In this document: positions 24,177-32,573 of the stretch, piece after piece
Layout of the letters: each line of letters starts with the position of its first letter
Position numbering within the stretch: the stretch's first letter is position 1
NCBI RefSeq assembly: GCF_030252345.1
Contig: NZ_CP126980.1
Span: forward strand, 372,001 to 436,000
Length of the DNA stretch: 64,000 bases
From: Actinoplanes oblitus
GTDB lineage: Bacteria > Actinomycetota > Actinomycetes > Mycobacteriales > Micromonosporaceae
Reading direction: 5' to 3'
The notes under the pieces: model-generated
Databases searched by the model: none
Seen by the model: the letters and a program-made list of their open reading frames with translations, nothing else
What the model was told of the DNA's origin: nothing
Made by a program: the position numbers and the translations under genes

Positions 24177-24892
24177 GCGATCTCGACGAGCACGGCGACC
24201 TCCATCGTCTGCTGGGCGGCTATCTGCTCGGTGGCCTGGACGAGACGGACACCGACCGGCTGGACGCGCACCTGCACGACTGCGCCGAGTGCCGGGCCGA
24301 GCTGGACCGGCTGGCGCCCGTACCGGAAATGCTTCAGCACCTGCCGGATTCCCGGCAGATGGGTGGTGATCTTCCGCCGCTGATGGTCGCCCCGACCGCG
24401 CGGCCGAGTCCGCAGAACATCGAGAACCTGCTCAGCCGGATGCGGGCGGAGAAAACCCGGGAGACCCGGGTCAGCCGGGTCCGGTGGCTGGTCGCCGCGT
24501 CGGTGGCGGTGATCGCGGCCGGCGCGATCGGGTACGGCGTACTGGTGAACAACGGCTCCCCGGGCGGCCAGCAACAGCCGCCACCGCCGGCCGCGATCAG
24601 CGCCAACTTCCTGCCCACCGCCGGCAGCGGGCTCGGCGGTCAGGCGACGCTCACCCCGAAGGCGTGGGGCGTGGAGATCGCCCTGAACATGAGCCGGATG
24701 GAGGGCAAGGCACCCTTCTTCTGCATGGTCAAACGGGCCGACGGCACGATGGAGCAGGCCGCCGCCTGGGGCGAGACGCCCGAGCACACGGCGAAGGTGA
24801 GCGGCGCCAGCTCGATCAAGGCGACCGACGTGACGGCCATCGTGATCACCGACAGCGGTGGAAAAGTGCTGGGCACCGCGAAGGTGGCCTGA
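24173..24892 (+). CDS. Anti-sigma factor with zinc-finger and RskA-like domain
   Basis: A 239-residue single-pass membrane protein. The cytoplasmic N-terminus carries the ZAS motif H-x3-C-x2-C (HLHDCAEC, near residue 33-40). The membrane helix is at about 103-123 (WLVAASVAVIAAGAIGYGVLV), and the extracytoplasmic part (about 140-239) resembles the anti-sigma-K RskA domain. It is co-translated with the sigma factor by a four-base overlap. Release probably involves regulated proteolysis or a redox signal, as in SigK/RskA; that is family knowledge, not seen here. Confidence 0.9.
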   Translation: MSDLDEHGDLHRLLGGYLLGGLDETDTDRLDAHLHDCAECRAELDRLAPVPEMLQHLPDSRQMGGDLPPLMVAPTARPSPQNIENLLSRMRAEKTRETRVSRVRWLVAASVAVIAAGAIGYGVLVNNGSPGGQQQPPPPAAISANFLPTAGSGLGGQATLTPKAWGVEIALNMSRMEGKAPFFCMVKRADGTMEQAAAWGETPEHTAKVSGASSIKATDVTAIVITDSGGKVLGTAKVA

Positions 24893-24906
24893 GCGGAATC
24901 GGGGGC

Positions 24907-25137
24907 ATGCCGATCGGTCTTCGGGTGCCCCCGAAGCTGCGTCCCGGCGACCGGGTGGCCGTGCTCTCCTGGGGATCCCGCACTGGAACCTGGCGGCGAA
25001 CCGATGGCTCCGGCCGGTCGGCGACTACGCCGGTGGGGTGCCGCGAGTTCGGACACACCGACCCGCAGTGGGTGCTGCCGTAAGGCGGCCGGATCACCGT
25101 CGACGGGCCGGCGCGGTCGATCGTCGCCCACTTCTGA
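24907..25137 (+). pseudogene. Remnant of an LD-carboxypeptidase (S66 family) gene
   Basis: The first 22 codons (VPPKLRPGDRVAVLSWGS) match the N-terminus of muramoyl-tetrapeptide LD-carboxypeptidases. After about 35 non-matching codons the same frame shows the family's C-terminal pattern (EFGHTDPQWVLP), then a TAA at 25081-25083 where a Tyr codon is expected, and then GGRITVDGPARSIVAHF in frame to TGA 25137. A functional protein would be about 300 residues; here some 75 remain. The central catalytic Ser/Glu part is deleted. The end overlaps the convergent MFS gene. Confidence 0.75.
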
Positions 25138-26572
25138 CCGGCGGCCCGGCCGGGTCGCAGAAGCGGTGGTTCGGCGCCGGCTCGGCCGGGCGGCCGGGGA
25201 TCGTCAGGTACGCGGCCAGCGCCCCGCCGATCAGCAGCCCGGCGCAGATCAGCATGGCGTTCCGATAGACCGGCTGGAGCTGGCCGGGATCGGTCAGTGA
25301 CCCCGAGCCCAGTCCCGCCGCGAGCGGCAGCACCGCTACCGCGAGCAGGCCGGCCGCCCGGGCCACGGCGTTGTTCACGCCGGAGGCGATGCCGGCGTGC
25401 GCGTCGTCCAGGGCGCCCAGCGCGGTGGCGGTGAGCGGGGCGACCAGCAGCGTCAGTCCCGCACCGAAGAGCAGCACGCCGGGCAGCACCTCGGCCGGGT
25501 AGCCGGCGCCGGGGCCGACCCGCGACAGCAGCAGCAGGGCGGCGGCGCAGACCAGCGGGCCGGCGGTCATCGGGAGGCGCGGGCCGATCCGCTGGCCGAG
25601 CGCACCGCCCCGGGCGGAGAACAGCAGCATGATCACGGTGACCGGCAGCATGGCCAGGCCGGCGGCCAGCGCCGGGTAGCCGGCGACCACCTGGAGGTTG
25701 ACCACGACCAGGAAGAACACACCGCCGTTGGCCGCGTACACCAGGAAGGTGACCAGGTTGGCGCCGGTGAAGGCCCGGTGCTGGAAGATCTCCGGCGGGA
25801 CCATCGGATGGGCCGAGCGCAGCTCCGCCCGGACGAAGGCGGCCATCCCGAGCACCCCGGCGATCAGCGGGACCAGCACCGCCGGATGGCCCGCGCCGTG
25901 CGCCGGCCAGGCGGTGAAGCCGTAGGTCAGGCCGCCCAGCCCGAGGATGCCGGTGACCAGGCCGGCCACGTCGAACCGGCGGGCCGCCGACGGGTCCCGG
26001 GACTCCGGCACGTGCCGGGCGGCGACCCAGAGGACCAGCGCCGCCACCGGCACGTTGATCAGGAAGAGGTACCGCCAGCTGCCGATCTGGAGCAGCCAGC
26101 CACCGAGGAAGGGGCCGAGCGCGCCGCCGATGCCGCCGAGGCCGGACCAGGCGCCGATCGCCCGGGCCCGGTCACCGGACGCGAACGACGCCTCCAGGAT
26201 GGCGAGCGCGCCGGGGGTGAGCAGGGCGCCGCCGACACCCTGCAGGATCCGGGCGGCGACCAGCAGTTCGATGGTCGGGGCCAGGCCGCAGAGCAGCGAC
26301 GCCACCGCGAACCAGGAGATGCCCGCGAGGAACACCCGCTTGCGGCCCAGGCGGTCGCCGAGCGAGCCGCCGACCAGGATCAGCGAGGCGAGGGCGAGGC
26401 CGTAACCGTTGATCGTCCACTGCAGACCGGCGGCCGACGCGCCGAGGTCGCGGCCGAGCTCCGGCAGGGCCAGGTTGACCACCGTGGCGTCGATGAACGC
26501 CAGGCTGGAGCCGAGCACGGTGGCCAGCAGCACCCAGCGACCGGCGGCTGTGCCGTATCGGACCGGTTCCAT
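25094..26572 (-). CDS. DHA2-family MFS transporter
   Basis: A 492-residue protein with 14 membrane helices. FIDATVVNLALPELGRDLG is the helix 1 motif D1 of 14-TMS drug exporters, and GGSLGDRLGRKRVFLAG is motif A. ARGGALGQRIGPRLPM marks the second half. It resembles EmrB/QacA/LfrA exporters; the substrate is unknown. Start ATG 26572. The C-terminal tail (about 470-492, R/P-rich) overlaps the LD-carboxypeptidase remnant on the other strand, so the present C-terminus may have been extended into formerly foreign coding DNA. Confidence 0.9.
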   Translation of the reverse strand: MEPVRYGTAAGRWVLLATVLGSSLAFIDATVVNLALPELGRDLGASAAGLQWTINGYGLALASLILVGGSLGDRLGRKRVFLAGISWFAVASLLCGLAPTIELLVAARILQGVGGALLTPGALAILEASFASGDRARAIGAWSGLGGIGGALGPFLGGWLLQIGSWRYLFLINVPVAALVLWVAARHVPESRDPSAARRFDVAGLVTGILGLGGLTYGFTAWPAHGAGHPAVLVPLIAGVLGMAAFVRAELRSAHPMVPPEIFQHRAFTGANLVTFLVYAANGGVFFLVVVNLQVVAGYPALAAGLAMLPVTVIMLLFSARGGALGQRIGPRLPMTAGPLVCAAALLLLSRVGPGAGYPAEVLPGVLLFGAGLTLLVAPLTATALGALDDAHAGIASGVNNAVARAAGLLAVAVLPLAAGLGSGSLTDPGQLQPVYRNAMLICAGLLIGGALAAYLTIPGRPAEPAPNHRFCDPAGPPVRSGRRSTAPARRR

Positions 26573-26610
26573 GCGGCGACCCTACGCCGCTACCGGTGCG
26601 GGAAACGGGG

Positions 26611-27093
26611 TCAGGCGATCCGGCGTACGGCCACCTCGGCGTGCCGGACGGCCGGTGGCGGCACCGCGTGCCGGGCGGCGGCCAGCGCGACACGGGACGC
26701 GGTCGCCGAGCGGGCCGACCCGCAGCCCGGACGGCGGAGCAGGTCGCCGAGCCGGCCCACCAGCTCGGCCCGGGAGAACGGCTTGGCCAGGTAGTCGTCG
26801 GCGCCGGCGTGCAGGGCGGCGGTGATCTGGTTACGGTGCACGTCCGCGCTGACCATCATGATCGGCAGCGTCTCCAGGGCGGGGTCGCTGCGGATCCGGG
26901 CGCACAGCTCGATGCCGGACAGACCCGGCATCCGGACGTCGATCAGGGCGGCGTCGATGCCGCCGCTGGCGAGCGCGTCCAGGGCTCCGGGCGCGTCGCC
27001 GGCAGTCACCACCCGGTAGCCGGTCCGGCGCAGGGCGAGCGTGAGGAGGTCGCGATGGTCGGCCTCGTCATCGGCGATTAGAACGGTTAACAC
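26611..27093 (-). CDS. Single-domain response regulator (receiver protein)
   Basis: A 160-residue receiver domain with no output domain. The acidic pair is DDE (residues 8-10), the phospho-acceptor Asp52 is in ALIDVRMPG, and the conserved Lys104 is in AKPFSRAE. A 35-residue Arg/Ala-rich tail follows. GTG 27093 lies four bases after a perfect AGGAGGT. It resembles CheY-type or phosphorelay intermediates. No kinase is adjacent; the nearest is at 41.6 kb. Confidence 0.9.
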   Translation of the reverse strand: MLTVLIADDEADHRDLLTLALRRTGYRVVTAGDAPGALDALASGGIDAALIDVRMPGLSGIELCARIRSDPALETLPIMMVSADVHRNQITAALHAGADDYLAKPFSRAELVGRLGDLLRRPGCGSARSATASRVALAAARHAVPPPAVRHAEVAVRRIA

Positions 27094-27234
27094 GCGGACC
27101 TCCTGAGCGGGCAACGACGTGCTATCTCCTCTTCGGCCCGGTGCTGGAACCACTGAGCCGTTGTGGGTTTGAACCGCGCGAGTTGTCAGAGTGGCGGGGG
27201 AGACGGGCCGGGCGCCCGGCGCCGCGTGCCGACA

Positions 27235-27240
27235 TAGGGT
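27235..27240 (+). promoter_or_regulatory. -10-like TAGGGT, 6 nt before ATG
   Basis: TAGGGT ends six bases before ATG 27247 with GGGGTG between, the pattern of a leaderless promoter. Confidence 0.45.
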
Positions 27241-27246
27241 GGGGTG

Positions 27247-28266
27247 ATGCGTGCCGCCGTCTTCGCCCAGCCCGGTCCCGCCGCCACCGTCCTGGAGCTC
27301 GTCGAGCGCGCGTTGCCGCTGGCCGGCGCGGGCGAGGTGCGGGTCCGGATCGTGCTGTCGGCGGTGAACCCGACGGACACCGGCAGCCGGGCCGGACGCG
27401 GGGTGCCGGACGGGGTGGCCCCGCCGCGGGTGCCGCACCAGGACGGCGCCGGCGTGGTCGACGCGCTCGGCGAGGGGGTCACCGGCCTGGAGCCGGGCGA
27501 CCGGGTCTGGGTCTGGGACGCCGGTCATGCCCGGGCGGGCGGCACCGCCCAGAAATACCTGGTGCTGCCCCGCCACCAGGTGGTCCGGATGAACGACGAC
27601 GTCCCGTTCGAGGTGGGCGCGGCCCTGGGCATCCCGGCGCTGACCGCGCACCGCTGCCTCACCCTGGCCGCCGGTGGCCCGCAGCGGCTCGGGCCGGGCG
27701 CCCTGGCCGGGCGGACGGTGCTGGTCGCCGGTGGGGCCGGCGCGGTCGGCAACGCCGCGATCCAGCTCGCCAGGTGGGCCGGCGCGACGGTGCTGACCAC
27801 GGAGAGCAGCAAGGAGAGAGCCGTGCTGGCGACCGCCGCCGGCGCCGACGCGGTGATCGACCATCGCGAGGCGGACGTGGCCGCCCGGGTCCGCGAGCTG
27901 AGCCCGGCCGGCCCGCACCTCATCGTGGAGGCCGACACCGGCAACCTCGACGCCGACCTGGACGTGATCGCCCCGGGCGGCCACATCGCCGTCCACGTGG
28001 CCGGTCAGATCGCCGTGTCCGGCACCAGGGCGGCGCTGAAGAACGTCAGCCTGGACTTCGTGCTGACCTACCCGACCACACCGGAGCAGAAGGCGCACGC
28101 GGTGGCGGCCGTCGCCGAGGCGGCGAACGCGGGCGCGTTCCGGGTCGGTGCGGAGCACGGGCTGCCGATCATCCGGTTCCCGTTCGACAGGGTGGCCGAG
28201 GCCCACGAGGCGGTGGCGCAGCACGCCGTGGGCAAGGTCGTCATCGAGGTGACAGCACCCTGCTGA
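27247..28266 (+). CDS. NADPH:quinone reductase-like MDR oxidoreductase
   Basis: A 339-residue medium-chain dehydrogenase/reductase of the zinc-free quinone-oxidoreductase class. The N-terminal GroES-like domain is at about 1-120 (AVNPTDTGSRAG, PHQDGAGVVDALGEGV). The Rossmann domain carries the nucleotide motif VAGGAGAVGNAAIQLARWAGA, and SSKERAVLATAAGADAVIDH discriminates NADPH. Structural zinc cysteines are absent. It probably reduces quinones or enones. The 3' end overlaps the convergent pseG gene by 26 bases. An in-frame GTG lies immediately upstream of the chosen ATG. Confidence 0.88.
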   Translation: MRAAVFAQPGPAATVLELVERALPLAGAGEVRVRIVLSAVNPTDTGSRAGRGVPDGVAPPRVPHQDGAGVVDALGEGVTGLEPGDRVWVWDAGHARAGGTAQKYLVLPRHQVVRMNDDVPFEVGAALGIPALTAHRCLTLAAGGPQRLGPGALAGRTVLVAGGAGAVGNAAIQLARWAGATVLTTESSKERAVLATAAGADAVIDHREADVAARVRELSPAGPHLIVEADTGNLDADLDVIAPGGHIAVHVAGQIAVSGTRAALKNVSLDFVLTYPTTPEQKAHAVAAVAEAANAGAFRVGAEHGLPIIRFPFDRVAEAHEAVAQHAVGKVVIEVTAPC

Positions 28267-29251
28267 GCAGCGCGTCGGCGACCCGTTCGACGCCACGGCC
28301 GTCCACGGCGGCCCAGCCGGCGGCGGCCAGCGCGGTGCGTGCGGCCGGGTCGGTGAGCAGGGTGCGCAGCACCTCGACGGCGGTGACGTCGAAGGCGCCC
28401 AGCCGTCCCAGGCCGGCGGCGTAACCACGGGCGACGGTCCGGTCGTACCCCAGGATCTGGTTGTCGACCACCCAGACCAGCGCGGCCGCCCGGCCCAGGC
28501 AGAGCAACTCCCAGGTCGACGTGCCGCTGGCACTGACCACCAGGTCGGCGCCGGCCAGCAGCTTGGGCAGGTGATCGGTGGGCGCGATGATCTCGAACCG
28601 CTGGCCGGGGCCGGGTGCGACGGTGAGCAGCTCGGCCCGCAGACCGTCGTCGGCGGCCACCACTGTCGCGTCGAAGGGCACGCCGGTGTCCGCGAGGAGC
28701 CGCGCGACCCGCGGCGCGGCACGGTAGGCGTCGGTGCCACCGAAGAAAGCGACGACCTTTGGGGTACGCACGTCGCCGTGCACCGGGGCGGCGACCGGTC
28801 GCAGCTGGCGCACCGCCGAGCGCAGCAACGCGTAATCCAGCCCGGTGAGCAGCTCCCCGCCGGCCGCCAGCGCGGTGTCCAGGTTCTGGTCGACGTAGAT
28901 GTCGGCGCTCTGCCCGCGGGTCGCGCCGTCCACGATGGCCAGCACCGGGACGCCGGCCGCCCGCACCGCCGCGCTGTGCTGCGGCGGCAGCGTGTACGAG
29001 TCCACCACCAGCGCGTCCAGCCCGAGCCGCCGGGTGGCGGCGACCAGCCCGACCTCGTCGTAGGGCGCCGGGTGCCAGGGCAGCCCGCGCTGGTCGAGCT
29101 GGGCCTCGGCCCAGGCGACCCCGCCCAGATCGGCGAGGAAGTGCACGTCCACGCCGCGCGCGGTCAGCTCCTCGGCCAGCGCCACGCACCGCACGAGGTG
29201 CCCGACCCCGGTCCTCGGTCCGGCGTCGCACCGGATGCCGACGGCCGTCAT
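28241..29251 (-). CDS. pseG: PseG: UDP-2,4-diacetamido-2,4,6-trideoxy-altropyranose hydrolase
   Basis: A 336-residue GT-B-like nucleotide-sugar hydrolase. The N-terminal GIRCDAGPRTGVGHLVRCVALAEEL carries the catalytic His of the family (GxGHxxR). VVDSYTLPPQ and the C-terminal VVSASGTSTWELLCLGRAAALVWVVDNQ match the UDP-binding half. It removes UDP from the diacetamido sugar before condensation with phosphoenolpyruvate by PseI. It is the last gene of the six-gene minus-strand operon that starts with pseB. The Asp/His motif makes PseG more likely than a MurG-type transferase. Confidence 0.88.
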   Translation of the reverse strand: MTAVGIRCDAGPRTGVGHLVRCVALAEELTARGVDVHFLADLGGVAWAEAQLDQRGLPWHPAPYDEVGLVAATRRLGLDALVVDSYTLPPQHSAAVRAAGVPVLAIVDGATRGQSADIYVDQNLDTALAAGGELLTGLDYALLRSAVRQLRPVAAPVHGDVRTPKVVAFFGGTDAYRAAPRVARLLADTGVPFDATVVAADDGLRAELLTVAPGPGQRFEIIAPTDHLPKLLAGADLVVSASGTSTWELLCLGRAAALVWVVDNQILGYDRTVARGYAAGLGRLGAFDVTAVEVLRTLLTDPAARTALAAAGWAAVDGRGVERVADALLSRVLSPR

Positions 29252-29330
29252 GCCGGGCCGGCCGGGGCGTGCTCGGCGGGCCAGCGAGCGTCGCCGCCCG
29301 GTCGCGGTGGCTGCCGCTCGGTGCAGTCGA

Positions 29331-30059
29331 TCATGCCTCGGACAGCTCCTTCTGGTGGATGTGCGCGTTGAGCTCGACCAGTTCAGGATGCTCGGCGAGC
29401 CAGTCGGCGACGGCCGCCACGCCGACCGGCCGGTCGCCGAACCGGTCGGCGATCGCCTCGATCAGCTTCCAGTCGTCCTCGGTGTCCAGGGTCAGCCGCA
29501 GATGCGACCGGTCCGGCAGCACTGTCACGCCGATCACGTCGAACTCGCCCGGGTGCGAGTAGATGTACGACGTCACGTGCGTCCGGTGATGCCCGGTGGC
29601 CCGGCCGTCGATGTCCCGCAGCACCGCCGCCCTGACCACCTCGACGTCCAGCCCGCGCGGCAGGGTCCGGGTGATCGACGTGGTCAGGTAGTCCACTCCG
29701 GACGCCGCGAAGACGTCGCGTACCCGCCTGACCAGCGAGGGGTCCAGCAGTGGGCAGTCGGCGGTGAACCGCAGCACGGTGTCCACGTCCGCGCGCCCGG
29801 CGAGCACGCCCAGGAACCGGGTCAGCACGTCGTCGACCGGGCCGCGGTAGCAGGTCACCCCGATCCGCGCGCACTCCGCCTCGACCGCGTCGTCGGCGGC
29901 CTCGGTGGTGGTCGCGACGACCAGGTCGTCGAGAACGCCGCTCTCCCGGGCGGCGCGGACCACCCGGTGCAGCACGGTCCGGCCGGCCAGCGGGCGCAGA
30001 ACCTTGCCGGGGAGCCGGGTGGAGCCCATCCGGGCCTGGATGATGCCGAGCGTGGTCAC
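29331..30059 (-). CDS. pseF: SpsF-like cytidylyltransferase, likely CMP-pseudaminic acid synthetase (PseF)
   Basis: A 242-residue nucleotidyltransferase. The signature GIIQARMGSTRLPGKVL is the nucleotide-binding start of the SpsF/NeuA-like family (COG1861), and LRFTADCPLLDPSLV carries the metal-binding Asp. GLDVEVVRA and LTLDTEDDWKLIE complete the family pattern. In the context of pseB, pseC, pseG, pseH and pseI it is the only candidate for CTP activation of pseudaminic acid. GTG 30059 follows AAGGA. The assignment to a particular nonulosonic acid rests on context. Confidence 0.8.
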   Translation of the reverse strand: MTTLGIIQARMGSTRLPGKVLRPLAGRTVLHRVVRAARESGVLDDLVVATTTEAADDAVEAECARIGVTCYRGPVDDVLTRFLGVLAGRADVDTVLRFTADCPLLDPSLVRRVRDVFAASGVDYLTTSITRTLPRGLDVEVVRAAVLRDIDGRATGHHRTHVTSYIYSHPGEFDVIGVTVLPDRSHLRLTLDTEDDWKLIEAIADRFGDRPVGVAAVADWLAEHPELVELNAHIHQKELSEA

Positions 30060-30069
30060 GGTGAGTCCT

Positions 30070-31557
30070 TCAGGTCTGTCGGCGGAGTCGGTTGCCGGCG
30101 GTGCGGGCCAGGGCCAGGCCGGCCTTGACGGCGCGGTAGCCGAGGCTGCCGCTGAACGCGGCGATCTGCATCCGGGCGCGGCCCAGTTCGGCGTCCCGCT
30201 TCTCCAGCTCGTGCTCGAAGAAGCCGGCCCGGGCCTCGGCGTCGGCGAGCCGCCGGCGCAGTGCCAGGAACTGTTCCTCCCGTTCCCGGAGGCCGTCCGG
30301 GAGCGGCTGGTCGCCGGCGATGTCCGGGAGGTCGGCGAGCCCGGCCGCGCCGGCCAGGATCGCGGTGAGCCGGGGCAGTTCGGTGATCGCCTGCCACGGG
30401 TGGGAGTAACCGCCGGTGGTCAGCGTCCGGGCGAAGCGGGTCAGCGCGTCCGGGCAGGGCGGGGCGTCCGGGTCGAGCAGGGCGTACCGGTCGCCGTCCA
30501 CCAGCACGTTGCCGGCCGCGGCGGTGGGCAGCGCGACCATCCAGCCGGTGAGCAGCCGCCGCAGCGCCGGCAGCTCGTGCCGCAGGGCAGCGGTGAGCAG
30601 CAGTTCCTCCAGCACGCGGCCGGGCGGCAGCGGCCGGTCGTCGTGCCCGCCGGCCGTGCGGCGCGACCAGCCATCCACCGGCGTGCCGACCAGCTCGGTG
30701 ATCGTTCCCGGACCGGCGTGCAGCACCGGGGGCAGCGTCACGGCCGGGGCCGCGGCCGGGGCGCGGTGGGCGACGGCCAGCCAGGCCGGGGCCAGTTCGG
30801 CACCCAGGCCGCGGCGCACGGCCGCGCCGGCCAGGCGCCGGGGATCGCTCAGGACGGGCGTTCTCTCGTACGCCGAAGCGACGGACGCCGTGGCGAGCGC
30901 GCCGAGAGCGTCGATCGGCCCGTGCCCGAGAGTCTCCGGGGTGATCAGCAACGTCGGGTGATGGGGCAGTGGCCAGGCGGCCGCCAGGCCGGTCACCGGC
31001 AGGTCCTCGGCGTCCAGCGCGGCAGCCAGCCGGTCGGCCCGGCCCGGCGCGGCGCCGAACTCGCCGAGCGGCCGCCAGGCGTCGCCGGTCCGCGCCGCGG
31101 CGCGGATGCCCGGTTCGGTCAGGCGGTGCACGCCCAGCTCGTTGGCCACGGTGAGCAGCAGCGTCCCGCCGGGGCGGAGTGCCCGCTTGAGCGCGCGGAT
31201 GGCGTCCAGCCAGTCGAGCTGGGGGCCGTCCGGGGAGCAGAGCCGGTCGGCGCCGTCCAGGGCGAGCACCGCGTCGTACCGGTCGATGTCGGTCAGCTTG
31301 GGAAGCGTGCCGCAGAGGATCCGGACTCCCGGGACGTCCCGCAGGTCCTGGGCGACCGCGTCCGGGTGCGAGCGGAGCAGGCAGGTCACCTCGCGGCCCG
31401 GGGCCAGTGCGGCGACCAGTTCCGGCTCGTGCGGACCGGCCAGCAGCACCCGGCCGCCGGTGGGTAGCAGGCCGGCCAGGTACCGCAGCAGCGGGCCGCC
31501 GGCCGGCGGGAGCTGCTCGGCGTACTCCGGCATCTCGCCGCCGATGAGCTGGATCAT
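30070..31557 (-). CDS. SAM-methyltransferase-like protein with coiled-coil tail
   Basis: A 495-residue protein. Residues 1-175 look like a class I methyltransferase core: the beta-1 loop RVLLAGPHEPE, then LAPGREVTCLLRS, YDAVLALDGADRL and RALRPGGTLLLTVANE. The middle (about 180-420) is unrecognised. The last 70 residues form a coiled coil (REEQFLALRRRLADAEARAG) ending in GYRAVKAGLALARTAG, like tails of surface-polysaccharide transferases. ATG 31557 follows GGGGAGG and overlaps the preceding gene's stop (ATGA). It could methylate the glycan or its precursor. The glycine-rich SAM loop is imperfect, so activity is uncertain. Confidence 0.6.
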   Translation of the reverse strand: MIQLIGGEMPEYAEQLPPAGGPLLRYLAGLLPTGGRVLLAGPHEPELVAALAPGREVTCLLRSHPDAVAQDLRDVPGVRILCGTLPKLTDIDRYDAVLALDGADRLCSPDGPQLDWLDAIRALKRALRPGGTLLLTVANELGVHRLTEPGIRAAARTGDAWRPLGEFGAAPGRADRLAAALDAEDLPVTGLAAAWPLPHHPTLLITPETLGHGPIDALGALATASVASAYERTPVLSDPRRLAGAAVRRGLGAELAPAWLAVAHRAPAAAPAVTLPPVLHAGPGTITELVGTPVDGWSRRTAGGHDDRPLPPGRVLEELLLTAALRHELPALRRLLTGWMVALPTAAAGNVLVDGDRYALLDPDAPPCPDALTRFARTLTTGGYSHPWQAITELPRLTAILAGAAGLADLPDIAGDQPLPDGLREREEQFLALRRRLADAEARAGFFEHELEKRDAELGRARMQIAAFSGSLGYRAVKAGLALARTAGNRLRRQT

Positions 31558-32570
31558 GCCACCTCCCCGGCCGCAGTCGCCGTCGTCGGGCTGGCACACA
31601 CGGTGGTGTCCGGGGCCGGGAGACCACCGTGGGTGCCAGCCGCTTTCTGTCGGCTGGTGGTGGCGGTGGTGTCCGGGGCCGGGAGACCACCGTGGGTGCC
31701 AGCCGCTTTTTGGCGGCTGGTGGTGGCGGTGGTGTCCGGGGCCGGGAGACCACCGTGGGGGCCAGCCGGGGCCGGCCAGCCGAGGATGGCGCGCAGTTCG
31801 GCTGGTGACGCCAGGTGGCCGTCGCCGAGCTCGGCCAGTGCGGTGGCCCGGGCCGCGACCGGGTCCGGCGCGACCCCGTGCAGCTCCGGCCACTCCCGGC
31901 GGATCCGGTCGGCGGTAGCGGTGTCCTCCGAGGCCAGCCGCATCGGGTCGCCGTAGACGGCGGGCTCGCACCCGGCCGCCGCGCCGTAGAGCACCGCGCT
32001 GCTCAGCCGGTTGGACGCCACCCGCCGGTGCCGGCGCAGCTCGGCGAGCTGGTTGTGCAGGAACCGGGTGTCGGTCCGCATCCGCATGTATCCCCGGTAG
32101 CCGTGGCAGATCACCCGGCCGGCCTGCTCGTAGAACGCCCGCACCCGGTCGTCCCGGAACTCCTGCCAGTACAGGCAGAAGGTGACCGGGCCGGGTTCGG
32201 TGGCCAGGATCTCGTCGATCAGCCGCCGGTGGTCGCCGGTGACGTGCTGGCCCTCCCAGCCGTGGAACGGGTACCAGATGGTGCCGGTCCGCTCGACCGG
32301 CTCGTCCGGCGTGGACCGCAGCAGGTAGAGGAAGGGCGCGCCGGTGACCATGGCCAGCGGGCGGCCCATCGACCAGGCCCGCCGGCGGGTCCGCTCGGAC
32401 CAGACGAAGATCGGCCGGCCGGGCGCGTACGGCGTGCCGGCGCCCAGCCCGTCGACCACGTTCCAGCCGTGCTGCAGGTACCCGTCGACCCGCGGTGGGT
32501 CCGCCGGGTCCAGCCCGCAGTACTCGGCCAGCACGTGGGCGTGGCCGTAGAAGTGATTGCCGTGGTGCAC
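31554..32570 (-). CDS. Uncharacterised pse-operon protein with in-frame repeats
   Basis: A 338-residue cytoplasmic protein, not recognised with confidence. VHHGNHFYGHAHVLAEYCGL, IWYPFHGWEGQHV and VASNRLSSAVLYGAAAGCEPAVYGDPM look like a glycosyltransferase-type (capsule-related) protein; the SNRLSSAVLYG segment resembles the nucleotide-sugar end of GT-B folds. After about residue 262 the frame runs into a 63-bp tandem repeat encoding HGGLPAPDTTATTSRQKAAG units and probably has no fold. Start GTG 32570 has GGGAG upstream and lies 3 bases after pseC. Position inside the operon implies a role in the pseudaminic glycan. Confidence 0.6.
   Translation of the reverse strand: MHHGNHFYGHAHVLAEYCGLDPADPPRVDGYLQHGWNVVDGLGAGTPYAPGRPIFVWSERTRRRAWSMGRPLAMVTGAPFLYLLRSTPDEPVERTGTIWYPFHGWEGQHVTGDHRRLIDEILATEPGPVTFCLYWQEFRDDRVRAFYEQAGRVICHGYRGYMRMRTDTRFLHNQLAELRRHRRVASNRLSSAVLYGAAAGCEPAVYGDPMRLASEDTATADRIRREWPELHGVAPDPVAARATALAELGDGHLASPAELRAILGWPAPAGPHGGLPAPDTTATTSRQKAAGTHGGLPAPDTTATTSRQKAAGTHGGLPAPDTTVCASPTTATAAGEVA
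31601..31769. repeat. 63-bp tandem repeat, 2.7 copies, inside a coding sequence
   Basis: Copies begin CGGTGGTGTCCGGGGCCGGG at 31601, 31664 and 31727, exactly 63 bp apart. They stay in frame and form the C-terminal part of the gene at 31554-32570. A related inverted pair occurs in the intergenic region at 21035-21150. Confidence 0.85.
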
Positions 32571-32573
32571 CGG

